Below are positions 1-8,324 of a DNA stretch of 64,000 nucleotides, one piece after another. Source of the DNA: Mycobacterium sp. E2733 (GTDB lineage: Bacteria; Actinomycetota; Actinomycetes; Mycobacteriales; Mycobacteriaceae); assembly GCF_001667585.1 (NCBI RefSeq), contig NZ_LZJZ01000061.1, positions 1-64,000 on the forward strand, given 5' to 3'. How positions within the stretch are numbered: position 1 is the stretch's first letter; each line of letters starts with the position of its first letter. The position numbers were made by a program, and so were the translations under genes. The notes beneath the pieces were generated by a model. It did no database searches. It had not been told where the DNA came from and worked only from the letters and a program-made list of their open reading frames with translations.

Positions 1-1031
1 TCGAGCTCGTGCAACAGGATCCGACCGTCAGCCAGGTCAAGCTGATCGCCGAGCCGTGGGACGTCGGCCCGGGCGGCTACCAGGTCGGCAACTTCCCACC
101 GCAGTGGACCGAATGGAACGGCAAGTACCGCGACGCCGTCCGCGACTTCTGGCGCGGCGAGCCGTCGACCCTCGACGAGTTCGCCTACCGGCTGTCCGGG
201 TCCGCCGACCTCTACGAGCACACCGCGCGCCGCCCGGTCGCGTCGATCAACTTCGTCATCGCCCACGACGGGTTCACGCTGCGAGACCTGGTGTCCTACA
301 ACGAAAAACACAACGAGGCCAACGGCGAGGACAACAACGACGGCGAGAGCCACAACCGGTCCTGGAACTGCGGAGCGGAGGGGCCGACGGACGACCCGGG
401 CGTCAACGCGCTGCGCGCCCGCCAGCAGCGCAACTTCCTCACCACGCTGCTGCTGTCGCAGGGCGTGCCGATGATCTGCCACGGTGACGAGCTGGGCCGC
501 ACGCAGAACGGCAACAACAACGGGTACTGCCAGGACAACGAGCTCACCTGGATCGACTGGGCGAAAGCGGACAACGGCCTGCTGGAATTCACCTGCATGG
601 TGTCGGCGCTGCGTGCCAACCATCCGGTCTTTCGCAGGCGGCGGTTCTTCTCCGGCGAGCCGCTGGGCCGCCGCGGCCAGGACGGCCTGCCCGACATCGC
701 CTGGTTCACCCCGGAGGGAACCGAGATGACCGAGGAGGACTGGGGCGCGGGATTCGCGAAATCCGTCGCGGTGTTCCTCAACGGGCACGGCATCCCCGAC
801 CGGGACCCGCGGGGGCAGCGGGTGCTCGATGACTCCTTCCTGCTGTGCTTCAACGCCCATTACGAGCCGATCGAATTCACCTTGCCGCCAAAGGAATTCG
901 GTGCCTCTTGGCAACTCGTGGTGTTCACCGGGCCGGAGGAGGAGACGCCCGCGGAGGAGGTGCCCGGAGGAGGCACGCTCACCGTGGACGCGCACACCGC
1001 CGTGGTCTTGCAGGCCCCCGACGGTGGCTGA
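1..1031 (+). CDS. glgX: Glycogen debranching enzyme GlgX/TreX, C-terminal part (5' end outside window)
   Basis: Cytosolic glycosyl hydrolase family 13 enzyme that hydrolyses alpha-1,6 branches of glycogen during glycogen and trehalose metabolism. The reading frame is open from the first complete codon at base 3, so about 343 C-terminal residues are seen and the start lies upstream. Diagnostic stretches are LIAEPWDVGPGGYQVGNFP near the beginning, followed by IAHDGFTLRDLVSYNEKHN and HGDELGRTQNGNNNGYCQDN, all typical of GlgX and not of branching enzymes. A C-terminal beta-sandwich region follows from about position 720. The GTG at 9 is internal, not a start. In many mycobacteria this gene sits with treY and treZ; those would be upstream and are not visible. 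Confidence 0.93.
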   Translation, partial: ELVQQDPTVSQVKLIAEPWDVGPGGYQVGNFPPQWTEWNGKYRDAVRDFWRGEPSTLDEFAYRLSGSADLYEHTARRPVASINFVIAHDGFTLRDLVSYNEKHNEANGEDNNDGESHNRSWNCGAEGPTDDPGVNALRARQQRNFLTTLLLSQGVPMICHGDELGRTQNGNNNGYCQDNELTWIDWAKADNGLLEFTCMVSALRANHPVFRRRRFFSGEPLGRRGQDGLPDIAWFTPEGTEMTEEDWGAGFAKSVAVFLNGHGIPDRDPRGQRVLDDSFLLCFNAHYEPIEFTLPPKEFGASWQLVVFTGPEEETPAEEVPGGGTLTVDAHTAVVLQAPDGG

Positions 1032-1037
1032 CGCGCC

Positions 1038-1063
1038 GCCCGCCGCCGTCTGATCAGGCGGGC
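1038..1063 (+). terminator. Candidate factor-independent terminator after glgX
   Basis: A perfect 7-bp inverted repeat (GCCCGCC at 1038-1044, GGCGGGC at 1057-1063, 12-nt loop) starts 7 nt after the glgX stop codon. There is no U-tract, which is common for mycobacterial hairpin terminators. Confidence 0.4.
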
Positions 1064-1066
1064 ACC

Positions 1067-1103
1067 GGTGACCTTCGCCCCGAGATTGGTGACCTTTTGC
1101 CCC
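1067..1103. repeat. Direct repeat upstream of the diguanylate cyclase gene
   Basis: GGTGACCTT occurs at 1067-1075 and again at 1088-1096, each followed by a C-rich stretch ending in GCCCC. The two copies are 21 bp apart, close to two helical turns, and lie 75-100 bp before the start codon at 1170, so they could be a tandem regulator site. No known motif was recognised. Confidence 0.3.
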
Positions 1104-1169
1104 CAGACATCGCATTCCTTCTCCCGCACACTGTCGGTTGCGCGGCCGCGGGGGAAGGAAGGGGCAGCG

Positions 1170-2924
1170 ATGGAGAGGCCGAGCCCCGAGGCGTGCCTGA
1201 ACGACGTGGCCTGGTGCAGACGGATCGCCCTGGGGATGGTGTTCACCCTCGCCGCGCTCACCTGGGTCGGCTGGGCGGCTGGCATCGACCGGCTGACCCG
1301 GATCGATTCGAGCTGGCCGCAGATGATGCCATGGACCGCTGTATGGCTGGCGGTGCTGGCCGCGGCGATTGCAGCGCAGTCGGGACGTCCGTCGCGGCGG
1401 CGCGTGTGGGTTGGGCGTGGCCTGGCGGTAGGTGTGAGCGCCCTTGCCGGCATCACCCTGGTGGAGTACGCCACCGGTCGGCCGTCGTCCGGCCTGGACC
1501 TGGCGTGGTTCGGGGACGCGGTGCGCGCGTCGCAGCAGACGTGGCCCGGGCGTCCCAGCCCGCAGACGTCCGTGTCGGTGCTGCCCCTGGCGGCCGCCGC
1601 GGCGCTGACCCGAGCGGACCGGCGGACCCGCGTGGTGTGGCCGGCATGCATGGCCGCCGGCGCGGCCATCCCGTTCGTCACAGTCGGCGCCTACCTGTTC
1701 AACGCACTGGCGCTGGTGGGCTACTCGCCTTCCACCGGCCAGGCGCTCATGACCGCCTTCGCGCTGTTGCTGCTCGCCGCGGCGACGTCCCTGGCGCGCC
1801 CCGACCGGTTTCCGGTCGCCTGGCTGCTCGCCCGGCCCGACCGGAAAACACTGCTCCGGTTGGCGGCCCTCCTCGCCGGCTTTCCGATCGTCGTAGCGCT
1901 GGCAAGGCCGCTCTTTCTGGGGCTCGGACTGGGCCAGCACGCGGAATGGACCTTCTCGATATTGCTGGGCACCGCCACCGTCGGGGCGATCACGTTCTTC
2001 TTCATCCAGCGCGAGCAGAGGCTGCTGATAGAGCAGGAGCTGGTCAGCAAGGAACGCGCCGACGCCGAGATGCGCTACCGCATCCTCGCCGACAATGCGG
2101 TTGACATCATCGTGCACCTCCGGGACGGCGAGATTGTGTGGGTCTCACCGTCCGTCGAGGCCGCGTTGGGCCGCCCACCGCAACACTGGACCGGCTCCGA
2201 TTTCGACCGCCACATCCATCCGCGTGACCTCGAGACGGTCCTCACCGCGCTGGACAGAGTCGCTGCCGGCGAATCGGTCCTGCAACGGTTCCGGGTGCGC
2301 TCCGCCGACGGCGATTACCACTGGGTCGAGGGCCATGGAAAACCGTACGTCGACGCCGAGGGCAACACCGACGGCCTGATCGCCGCGTTGCGGATCATCG
2401 ACGACCAGGTCGAGGCGGAGCAGCGGCTGGAACGGATGGCACGGTTCGACATCCTTACCGGCCTGGTTAACCGGGCGGAGGCCATCAGCCGATTCGAGAC
2501 CGCGATGCAGACACCACGACCGCTCGGCACATACGTCGGGGTCCTGTTCTGCGACGTCGACCACTTCAAGGAGATCAACGACACCTGGGGCCACGGCGTC
2601 GGCGACTGCGTGCTGGCAACGCTGGCCGCGAGGATCCGTGAGAGTGTGCGCAGGAGTGACACGGTGGGCCGGATGGGGGGTGACGAGATACTCGTCCTCC
2701 TGCCCGACATCCACAGCATCGACGAACTCGCCCAGATCGCCGAGAAGATTCGTTGCCGTGCCGCCGAACCCATCGGTGTATCCGGGAAGACGCTATCGGC
2801 GACGCTGAGCATCGGCGCCACGCTCGCCCTGCCTGGCGAGTCCGTTGACGCGATCACCGGCCGGGCGGACGCGGCCATGTACCGGGCCAAGCTGGGGGAC
2901 CGGAACACCGTCGTTCACAACTAA
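1170..2924 (+). CDS. Membrane-bound PAS-GGDEF diguanylate cyclase
   Basis: Predicted to make cyclic di-GMP from two GTP. The 584-residue protein begins with about seven or eight hydrophobic segments (residues ~19-290), then a PAS domain (~300-415, from MRYRILADNAVDIIV) and a GGDEF domain (~425-580, from FDILTGLVNRAEA). The active-site motif reads GGDEI instead of GGDEF/GGEEF. An RRSD sequence five residues before it fits the RxxD inhibitory I-site, so product feedback is likely. No EAL domain follows. The ATG at 1170 is chosen because a GGAAGG ribosome site precedes it; the frame is open further upstream to 1068 but that extension is hydrophilic and atypical. The architecture differs from the well-known mycobacterial DGC/PDE fusion. 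Signal sensed by the membrane and PAS parts is unknown. Confidence 0.88.
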   Translation: MERPSPEACLNDVAWCRRIALGMVFTLAALTWVGWAAGIDRLTRIDSSWPQMMPWTAVWLAVLAAAIAAQSGRPSRRRVWVGRGLAVGVSALAGITLVEYATGRPSSGLDLAWFGDAVRASQQTWPGRPSPQTSVSVLPLAAAAALTRADRRTRVVWPACMAAGAAIPFVTVGAYLFNALALVGYSPSTGQALMTAFALLLLAAATSLARPDRFPVAWLLARPDRKTLLRLAALLAGFPIVVALARPLFLGLGLGQHAEWTFSILLGTATVGAITFFFIQREQRLLIEQELVSKERADAEMRYRILADNAVDIIVHLRDGEIVWVSPSVEAALGRPPQHWTGSDFDRHIHPRDLETVLTALDRVAAGESVLQRFRVRSADGDYHWVEGHGKPYVDAEGNTDGLIAALRIIDDQVEAEQRLERMARFDILTGLVNRAEAISRFETAMQTPRPLGTYVGVLFCDVDHFKEINDTWGHGVGDCVLATLAARIRESVRRSDTVGRMGGDEILVLLPDIHSIDELAQIAEKIRCRAAEPIGVSGKTLSATLSIGATLALPGESVDAITGRADAAMYRAKLGDRNTVVHN

Positions 2925-3003
2925 GTCGCCGAGCCCTCGCCCTGCGACGAGTGATATCCGGTAGGTTTTTGCCGACGGCAGCTCGTTACAAGAGAGGGCA
3001 AAT

Positions 3004-3783
3004 ATGTCAAGGACAGTGGTGGTGGGCGCCTCGAGCGGACTCGGTCGCTGCATCGGCGTCGGCCTCGCCCAGCGCGGCGATCAGGTCGCGCTGTTGGCCC
3101 GGCGCCGCGAGCGCATCGAGGCGGCGGCCAGGGAGGCCGGCCCGGGCGCGATCGCCATCGAGTGCGACGTCACCGACGAGGCGTCGTGCCGGTCGGCGAT
3201 CGCCGCCGCCGCCGACGCCCTCGGCGGCATCGACAACATCGTCTACACCCCCGCCGTCGGGCCCCTGGTCCGCATGGTCGACACCGACGCCGCGACCTGG
3301 CGGCGCATCTTCGACACCAACGTCGTCGGCGCGGCGCTGGTGACGGCCGCGGCGGTACCGCACCTGACGGTCTCCGCGGGCAAAGCGGTCTACTTGTCCT
3401 CCGACGCGGGCACGTTCGGGCCGCCATGGCCGGGGCTGGGCGCGTACGGGGTGAGCAAGGCGGCGCTCGAGCGGATGGTCGACGCGTGGCGGGCCGAACA
3501 CCCGGACATCGGCTTCACCACCTTCATAGTCGGGGAATGCCCGGGTGGCGAGGGGGACGCGGCCACGGGAATGAACATCGGCTGGGACATGGACCTCGCC
3601 ATGAAGGCCGTGCCGCTGTGGGCTTCCCGCGGCTGCATGCCCGGCAAGCTGATGCCGGTCGAGGATCTCATCGACGTGGTGCACACGATCCTGCGGACGA
3701 ACGCCGCGACCTCGATGCCGGTGGTGGTCGCCAGGGGCGCCCCCGCCAGCCCCGCCGCGTTCGCGGATTCCGCACAGTCCTAG
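3004..3783 (+). CDS. SDR family NAD(P)-dependent oxidoreductase
   Basis: A classical short-chain dehydrogenase/reductase of 259 residues, probably acting in the cytosol on an unknown alcohol or ketone. The N-terminal cofactor motif is VGASSGLG (residues ~6-13), where the usual TG pair begins with V. The active site shows a serine in LSSDAG followed by YGVSK (Y ~149, K ~153), the catalytic Tyr-Lys pair. The third conserved motif (usually NNAG) is altered: IVYTPAVG. An AGAGAGGG-like ribosome site precedes the ATG at 3004. It converges on the aldo/keto reductase gene with a 22-bp gap. The substrate cannot be told from sequence. Confidence 0.85.
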   Translation: MSRTVVVGASSGLGRCIGVGLAQRGDQVALLARRRERIEAAAREAGPGAIAIECDVTDEASCRSAIAAAADALGGIDNIVYTPAVGPLVRMVDTDAATWRRIFDTNVVGAALVTAAAVPHLTVSAGKAVYLSSDAGTFGPPWPGLGAYGVSKAALERMVDAWRAEHPDIGFTTFIVGECPGGEGDAATGMNIGWDMDLAMKAVPLWASRGCMPGKLMPVEDLIDVVHTILRTNAATSMPVVVARGAPASPAAFADSAQS

Positions 3784-3805
3784 CTTCGGGTCGCCGCCGT
3801 CAGTC

Positions 3806-4774
3806 CTAGCGGCCCAGCTTCTCGCGGACCAGGTCGGTCAGGAAACGCCTGGCCGAGGTCGGCCGGAAGGCGCGGGCCGCCCCGGTGAGCGCCTCGCGCG
3901 CGTCCGGTGGCAGCTCGATGTCGGCGGCGGCGACGTTGAACTCGAGCTGCTCGACGCTGGACGCGCCGGGGATCGCGACGACGCCCGGATAACTGATCAG
4001 CCAGGCCAGCGCCACCTGAGCGGGCTTGGCGCCTACCGTGGTCGCGACGTCGCGGAGCGTTTGCAGCAGCGGCTCGACGCGGCGCAGGTTCTCGGTGCCG
4101 AACAGCGAGTTCAGCGCCCGAATGCCGCCCGGACGGTTGTCCGGGCCGTACTTGCCTCCCAGCAGGCCCTGCTCGAGCGGGCTGTAGGCGATCACGATGC
4201 GGTTCTCCCGCTCGGCGAAGGGCACCAGGTCCTCCAGCGCCCCGGCGTGGGCCAGCGAGAAGTGGACCTGGTTGCTGACGACCGGCCGCCCGAGCGCGGC
4301 GTCGGCCTTCCGCCACCGCTCGAGCGAGTAGTTGGAGACGCCGACCGCGCCGATCTTGCCGCTGTCGAGCAGGTCGCGCATGCCCGGCATGATCACCGTG
4401 TCGGGGACCAAGGGGTTGGACTGGTGGATCTGGTAAAGCGGGATGCGGTCCAGCCCCAGTCGCTGCGCGCTGGCGCGCTCGCGCTGCCTGATCACCGCGG
4501 GGAAGGGCGCGACGGGCATGATCTTGCTGGCCACCGCGACATCGGCGCGCTCGTCACCGAGCGCCTCGCCGAGGATCCGCTCGCTCTTGCCCAGCCCGTA
4601 CACCTCGGCGGTGTCGAACAGCGTCACCCCCAGGGCGCGGGCCCGGCGCACGATGTCACGGGCGGCGCCCGCCGCGTATCCCTCGCCGTAGCCCCATTCG
4701 CGTGACCCGAATTGCCAGGTGCCCAAGCCGATCCGGCTGACCCGGCCCACTCCTTCGACTTCGAGATACTTCAT
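3806..4774 (-). CDS. Aldo/keto reductase
   Basis: NADPH-dependent reductase of aldehydes or ketones with a TIM-barrel fold, 322 residues. The catalytic tetrad can be placed: Asp54 and Tyr59 in FDTAEVYG, Lys in VASKIMP (~84) and His in YQIHQSNPL (~120). The C-terminal cofactor region IPGASSVEQLEFN is typical for the family (binds the NADP phosphate). The order of motifs and the YSPLEQGLL segment resemble the YajO/Tas-like branch. The gene lies only 9 bp downstream of the stop-to-start interval of the DUF4190 gene at 4784-5788, so both may be co-transcribed on the minus strand. The physiological substrate is unknown. Confidence 0.9.
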   Translation of the reverse strand: MKYLEVEGVGRVSRIGLGTWQFGSREWGYGEGYAAGAARDIVRRARALGVTLFDTAEVYGLGKSERILGEALGDERADVAVASKIMPVAPFPAVIRQRERASAQRLGLDRIPLYQIHQSNPLVPDTVIMPGMRDLLDSGKIGAVGVSNYSLERWRKADAALGRPVVSNQVHFSLAHAGALEDLVPFAERENRIVIAYSPLEQGLLGGKYGPDNRPGGIRALNSLFGTENLRRVEPLLQTLRDVATTVGAKPAQVALAWLISYPGVVAIPGASSVEQLEFNVAAADIELPPDAREALTGAARAFRPTSARRFLTDLVREKLGR

Positions 4775-4783
4775 GCGCCCACC

Positions 4784-5788
4784 CTAGCCAGGGATCTTGC
4801 CCAGCACGTAGTTGGCGATGCCCACGCCGGCCAGCCGCGGTTGGCCGCTGTCCGTCGTGCCGCTGCAGGAGACCATCAGGTCGACGATGACGTTGGCCTT
4901 GGCCGCGATCGCCCGGGCCGAGCGGATCTGGAGTCCTCGTGGCGTCAGGTCCAGCGTGGTGATGCCGTTGGCGGCGTCGGCGGGTGTGCCCACCGAAAAC
5001 GGGAGCGCCTCGCCGTTGGCCGGTGTCAGCGTCACGGTCAGGCCGCCGCACCGTCGCCATCCCGATTGCAGCGCCCCAAGCTGCGCCTGGGCCGCCGCCG
5101 GGTCGCGGAACGCCACCACCGCCTCGATGACCTGGGTGGACTTGAGGAAGCTGCGTGAGTCCCGGAACTCCGCCGCGCGGTATCCGGCCACGCCGGCGCC
5201 GGCATAGGCGTCCGGTGTGCCGGGGGCGACGCTGCCCCAGCACTCCGGCCGGTCGATGGCCCCTTCCGCGTTGGAGCGGCCCATGTTGTCCCACGTCTGG
5301 CCGGCCTCGAGGTTCTCGTCGGTGGTGAGGTTCTTGAGGGCATCGGCGCCGGGGAGAAGCGCGGCCAGGTCGTCGGGCGCGACCGGGCCGGGGGCCGCCG
5401 GAGGCGCCGCGCTCGTGGAGGTGGTGGCCGGCGCCGCGGTCTGGGTGGACGGGGCCCCGCCCAGCGTGGCCCACGCGGTCAGGGCGACCACGGTGACCGC
5501 GATGAATGCATACGACAGTGCCAGCCCCGCCAGCGCGCGGTCGCGGCCGGGCTCGCCGGTACGGCGGATCTGCGCCAGCCCGGCGTGTCCCAGGATCGCC
5601 CCGACGGGCGCGAACACGAACGCGAACACCAGCGACAACGTCGCCAGCACGTTGACGGGCGGGCGGTAGGGCGCCGTCGGCGGCGGTGTGAAGACCGGCG
5701 GCTCCATCGGGGGCGGTGCGGGCGGGACCCGGCCAAGCGGGTCGTACGTGTACGGGTTCTGCCAATACGAGTCCTGCGGGTCGGTCAC
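4784..5788 (-). CDS. DUF4190 membrane protein with PknH-type extracellular sensor domain
   Basis: Predicted membrane protein of 334 residues. The N-terminal ~45 residues are Pro/Tyr-rich, followed by two hydrophobic segments (~47-68 and ~88-110) that match the DUF4190 arrangement, with GRDRALAGLALS between them. After a Thr/Ala/Pro-rich linker (~112-140) comes a domain resembling the extracellular C-terminal domain of PknH, LppH and similar mycobacterial proteins. It carries the two-cysteine pattern typical of that fold: Cys in RPECWGSV and in WRRCGGL, plus a later Cys in MVSCSGT. It therefore probably senses or binds a ligand in the periplasm, without an attached kinase. Binding partner unknown. 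Confidence 0.78.
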   Translation of the reverse strand: MTDPQDSYWQNPYTYDPLGRVPPAPPPMEPPVFTPPPTAPYRPPVNVLATLSLVFAFVFAPVGAILGHAGLAQIRRTGEPGRDRALAGLALSYAFIAVTVVALTAWATLGGAPSTQTAAPATTSTSAAPPAAPGPVAPDDLAALLPGADALKNLTTDENLEAGQTWDNMGRSNAEGAIDRPECWGSVAPGTPDAYAGAGVAGYRAAEFRDSRSFLKSTQVIEAVVAFRDPAAAQAQLGALQSGWRRCGGLTVTLTPANGEALPFSVGTPADAANGITTLDLTPRGLQIRSARAIAAKANVIVDLMVSCSGTTDSGQPRLAGVGIANYVLGKIPG

Positions 5789-5847
5789 GCCAGCGCCTCC
5801 TTACCGGCCGCACCTGCCCGCAATGTAGCCGACGATGCGACGCAGCG

Positions 5848-6885
5848 TCACAGCCGCGGCTTGGCGACGCTGACCACATACGGCGCGTCGGCCAAGGTCA
5901 GGTACACCCGATGCGGCCCGATCGCCATGCCGGACACGGGCGCCGCCTGGGCCGCCGGCGGCAATCCCGCCCGGTAGCCGATGACGCGGATCACCGGGAT
6001 GCTGCGCGCCGGGAAGCCGGTGAAGCTGGCCGTCTCGAGCACCACCACCTCGTGGTCCGTGGCGGCGTAGATCCGGGTGTCGTCGGTGCCCAATTCGCGG
6101 ACCGGGGACGGCAGTCGGGTGCTGGCCAGCACCGTCAAGCCCTCGCCGCCCCGGCGCGAGTCCACCGCGTACAGCGTGTTGTCGTCGTGGCCCGCGACAT
6201 AGCTGCGCGTCACCGCGGCGCCGTCACCCGCCGAGACCGCGACGTTCATGCGCAGCGAGCCGCGCTCCTCGGCGGGGGACGAAGACCCTTTGTAATGCCG
6301 GATTCCGGACGGCGCATACACGTGGTAGTCGAGCTCGCGGCCGCGGTTGGCGCCGTCGATGGTGTCCGCGGGATCACCGGCGACCGGGGCGGTGGGCAGT
6401 TTCCGGAAGCCGTACTGATCCACCGGCGTCACCGACCTGCCATCCGACGACAGCGCGAGCAGCGTCCGCAACCCGGCGTCTTCGGACAGGTACGCCGGGG
6501 CGGGTCCGGCATCGAAATCGCCGACCTGGCGCAGGCTTTCGAGGTCGACCTCGGCGACCCGGCCGCGCTCGGGTTGCGGCACGAACACGATCCGGTCGTC
6601 TTTCTGGCTGATCTGCAGATTGCGCCCGACCGCCATGGGCGCCGACATCCGCGTCTTGGCGTCGCCCGGGCGGTCACCGGCGGTGACCTCGGCCAGCCGG
6701 TGATCGCCGGTGAGCCCGACGAGGGCATGCGCACGATACGACCAGACCGGATCGCGCAGGGGCGCGGCGACCGACCAGATCGCGACGTCGGGTTCGCTCT
6801 CCAGCGACGCTCCCGGGGCCGCGCAGCCGGCCGTCACGATGAGCGCGCCGAGGATCGCCGCCCGACTGCGGAAACCGGTAGTCAC
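5848..6885 (-). CDS. Putative lipoprotein with beta-propeller-like repeats
   Basis: A 345-residue exported protein of unknown function. Residues 1-20 form a signal peptide with a lipobox-like VTAGC, so the mature protein is probably lipid-anchored at a cysteine near residue 21. The body contains repeated YncE/PQQ-type strands, for example DDRIVFVPQPERGRVAEVDLESL, HDDNTLYAVDSRRGGEGL and DTRIYAATDHEVVVLETAS, suggesting a beta-propeller that binds a ligand or partner at the cell surface. It is divergently transcribed from the hemerythrin gene across 139 bp. Function cannot be assigned; the propeller reading is based on repeat pattern only. Confidence 0.7.
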   Translation of the reverse strand: MTTGFRSRAAILGALIVTAGCAAPGASLESEPDVAIWSVAAPLRDPVWSYRAHALVGLTGDHRLAEVTAGDRPGDAKTRMSAPMAVGRNLQISQKDDRIVFVPQPERGRVAEVDLESLRQVGDFDAGPAPAYLSEDAGLRTLLALSSDGRSVTPVDQYGFRKLPTAPVAGDPADTIDGANRGRELDYHVYAPSGIRHYKGSSSPAEERGSLRMNVAVSAGDGAAVTRSYVAGHDDNTLYAVDSRRGGEGLTVLASTRLPSPVRELGTDDTRIYAATDHEVVVLETASFTGFPARSIPVIRVIGYRAGLPPAAQAAPVSGMAIGPHRVYLTLADAPYVVSVAKPRL

Positions 6886-6944
6886 AAGCGTTCTCCTTCT
6901 TTATGACTTGGTGGGGAACTACCCACTGGTGGGCGGCCGTACCC

Positions 6945-6969
6945 GTTTGGTCGCGGATTTCGTCGGGTA
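6945..6969 (+). promoter_or_regulatory. SigF-type promoter for the hemerythrin gene
   Basis: GTTT at 6945-6948, a 16-bp spacer, and GGGTA at 6965-6969. This matches the mycobacterial SigF consensus GGTTT-N15-17-GGGTAT in core bases and spacing. Expected transcript start is near 6977, about 48 nt before the ATG at 7025. SigF control of hemerythrin-like genes has been described for M. smegmatis. Confidence 0.65.
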
Positions 6970-7024
6970 GCCGCAAGAGAGCGCGCAACAGCCCGCGCGC
7001 CGAAGCCGAGATGGGAAGGACACC

Positions 7025-7585
7025 ATGGCTGAGACCGCCATCAAGTCGCCCACCGATGTGGTCGACTTTCTCGTCAGTCAACACCAGCAGATCAAGTCGT
7101 TGTTCGCCGAAACCCTGGCGGCGTCGGGGAAGGAACGCGAGCAGGCGTTCGTCGAACTCCGGCGACTGCTGGCCGTGCACGAGACGGCCGAAGAGGAGAT
7201 CGTGCACCCGCGGGCCAAGCGGAAGCTTTCCGAGGGCGCCGCGGTGGTCGACAAGCGACTGCACGAAGAGCACGAGGCCAAGACCGTCCTGCAGAAGCTG
7301 GAGAAGCTCGACGTGGACAGCCCGGAGTTCACGCAGGTGCTTACGAAACTGCGCGACGCGGTCGTCGATCACGCCGAGCACGAGGAGCACGACGAGTTCT
7401 CGAAGCTGGGCCAGGAATTGAGCGGCGAGGAGCTCGAACGGATGGGCCGCGCGGCCAAGCTCGCCGAGGCGATCGCACCGACGCGGCCGCACGCCGGTGT
7501 CGAGTCGCCGGCGGCCAACCTGGCCGCCGGACCGTTTGCGGCGATGCTGGACCGGGCCCGCGACGCCATCGTCGGCAAGGGCTAG
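7025..7585 (+). CDS. Hemerythrin HHE domain protein
   Basis: Cytosolic di-iron protein of 186 residues. The first ~130 residues form a four-helix hemerythrin domain with His/Glu ligands in SQHQQIKSLF, HETAEEEIVHPRAK, HEEHEAK and HAEHEEHDEF, giving the H...HxxxE...HxxxH...HxxxxD type pattern. The tail (~140-186) is a loose Ala/Pro-rich segment of unknown role. Hemerythrin-like proteins in mycobacteria bind oxygen or nitric oxide and influence peroxide and NO susceptibility. The ATG at 7025 follows a strong GGGAAGG site. A SigF-like promoter precedes it, and a strong hairpin follows, so it is probably a monocistronic stress gene. Confidence 0.9.
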   Translation: MAETAIKSPTDVVDFLVSQHQQIKSLFAETLAASGKEREQAFVELRRLLAVHETAEEEIVHPRAKRKLSEGAAVVDKRLHEEHEAKTVLQKLEKLDVDSPEFTQVLTKLRDAVVDHAEHEEHDEFSKLGQELSGEELERMGRAAKLAEAIAPTRPHAGVESPAANLAAGPFAAMLDRARDAIVGKG

Positions 7586-7595
7586 CACGACTCAC

Positions 7596-7628
7596 GGGGT
7601 GCCCCCACTCGGAGGGGAGGGGCACCCC
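7596..7628 (+). terminator. Hairpin terminator after the hemerythrin gene
   Basis: A perfect 10-bp inverted repeat, GGGGTGCCCC at 7596-7605 and GGGGCACCCC at 7619-7628, with a 13-nt loop. It starts 11 nt after the stop codon. There is no U-tract. It lies between two same-strand genes, so it probably separates their transcripts. Confidence 0.65.
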
Positions 7629-7650
7629 GCCCCGCGTTGAGGGGAGCACC

Positions 7651-8313
7651 ATGACCGCGACCAAGGCGCCGGGCGCCGAGCGCTACCTACCTGAGCCCGA
7701 GCAACGGGGACTGGACGCGCTGCGAGCGGCGGCCGAATGTTGTCGCGGTTGCCAGCTTTTCGCCGATGCCACTCAGACGGTGTTCGGCGACGGAAACGCG
7801 GGAGCGCCCATCATGCTGGTCGGTGAGCAGCCGGGCGACCAGGAGGACCTCGCGGGCGAGCCGTTCGTCGGACCGGCCGGGCGGCTGCTGGACCGGGCCC
7901 TCGAAGACGCGGGGATCGATCCGGGGCTGGCGTACGTCACGAACGCGGTCAAGCACTTCAAGTTCACCCGCAAGGGCGGCAAACGACGGATCCACCAAAA
8001 GCCCGGCCGTACCGAGGTGGTCGCCTGCCGCCCCTGGCTCATCGCCGAGATCGAGGCGGTGCGACCGCAGGTCATCGTGTGCCTGGGTGCGACCGCCGCG
8101 CAATCCCTGCTGGGGGCCGACTTTCGGGTGTCCGCCCAGCGGGGCCGCGAAGTGCGGCTGCCCCCATCCCTCGTTGATGTCGACCCGGAGCCGACCGTGG
8201 TGGCGACGGTGCACCCGTCGGCCGTGCTGCGCGACCGCAGCGACCAGCACGACGAGGCCTATCGGCTTTTCGTCGACGACCTGCGCAGCGCGCGCGCCGG
8301 CGTCGTTCGCTGA
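7651..8313 (+). CDS. udgX: UdgX family uracil-DNA binding/glycosylase protein
   Basis: Iron-sulfur uracil-DNA glycosylase superfamily member, 220 residues. Motif A is GEQPGDQED (residues 58-66) and motif B is HPSAVLR (~188). The hallmark of UdgX is the extra loop KRRIH (111-115) after TRKGG; in the M. smegmatis enzyme the equivalent histidine attacks the sugar and leaves the protein covalently bound to uracil-containing DNA. Cysteines at 31/34, in VVACRPWL and in VIVCLGAT are positioned as the [4Fe-4S] ligands. All UdgX-defining residues appear intact. A GAGGGGAGCACC ribosome site precedes the ATG. It converges with the ThDP-enzyme gene, 11 bp away. UdgX is found in a subset of actinobacteria and others; I do not recall it in M. 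tuberculosis. Confidence 0.93.
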   Translation: MTATKAPGAERYLPEPEQRGLDALRAAAECCRGCQLFADATQTVFGDGNAGAPIMLVGEQPGDQEDLAGEPFVGPAGRLLDRALEDAGIDPGLAYVTNAVKHFKFTRKGGKRRIHQKPGRTEVVACRPWLIAEIEAVRPQVIVCLGATAAQSLLGADFRVSAQRGREVRLPPSLVDVDPEPTVVATVHPSAVLRDRSDQHDEAYRLFVDDLRSARAGVVR

Positions 8314-8324
8314 CGGACCGCTGC

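Noticed and set aside
845..2104. 419-codon plus-strand frame
   Set aside because: Overlaps glgX and the cyclase in another frame; Arg/Gly-rich, no family resemblance.
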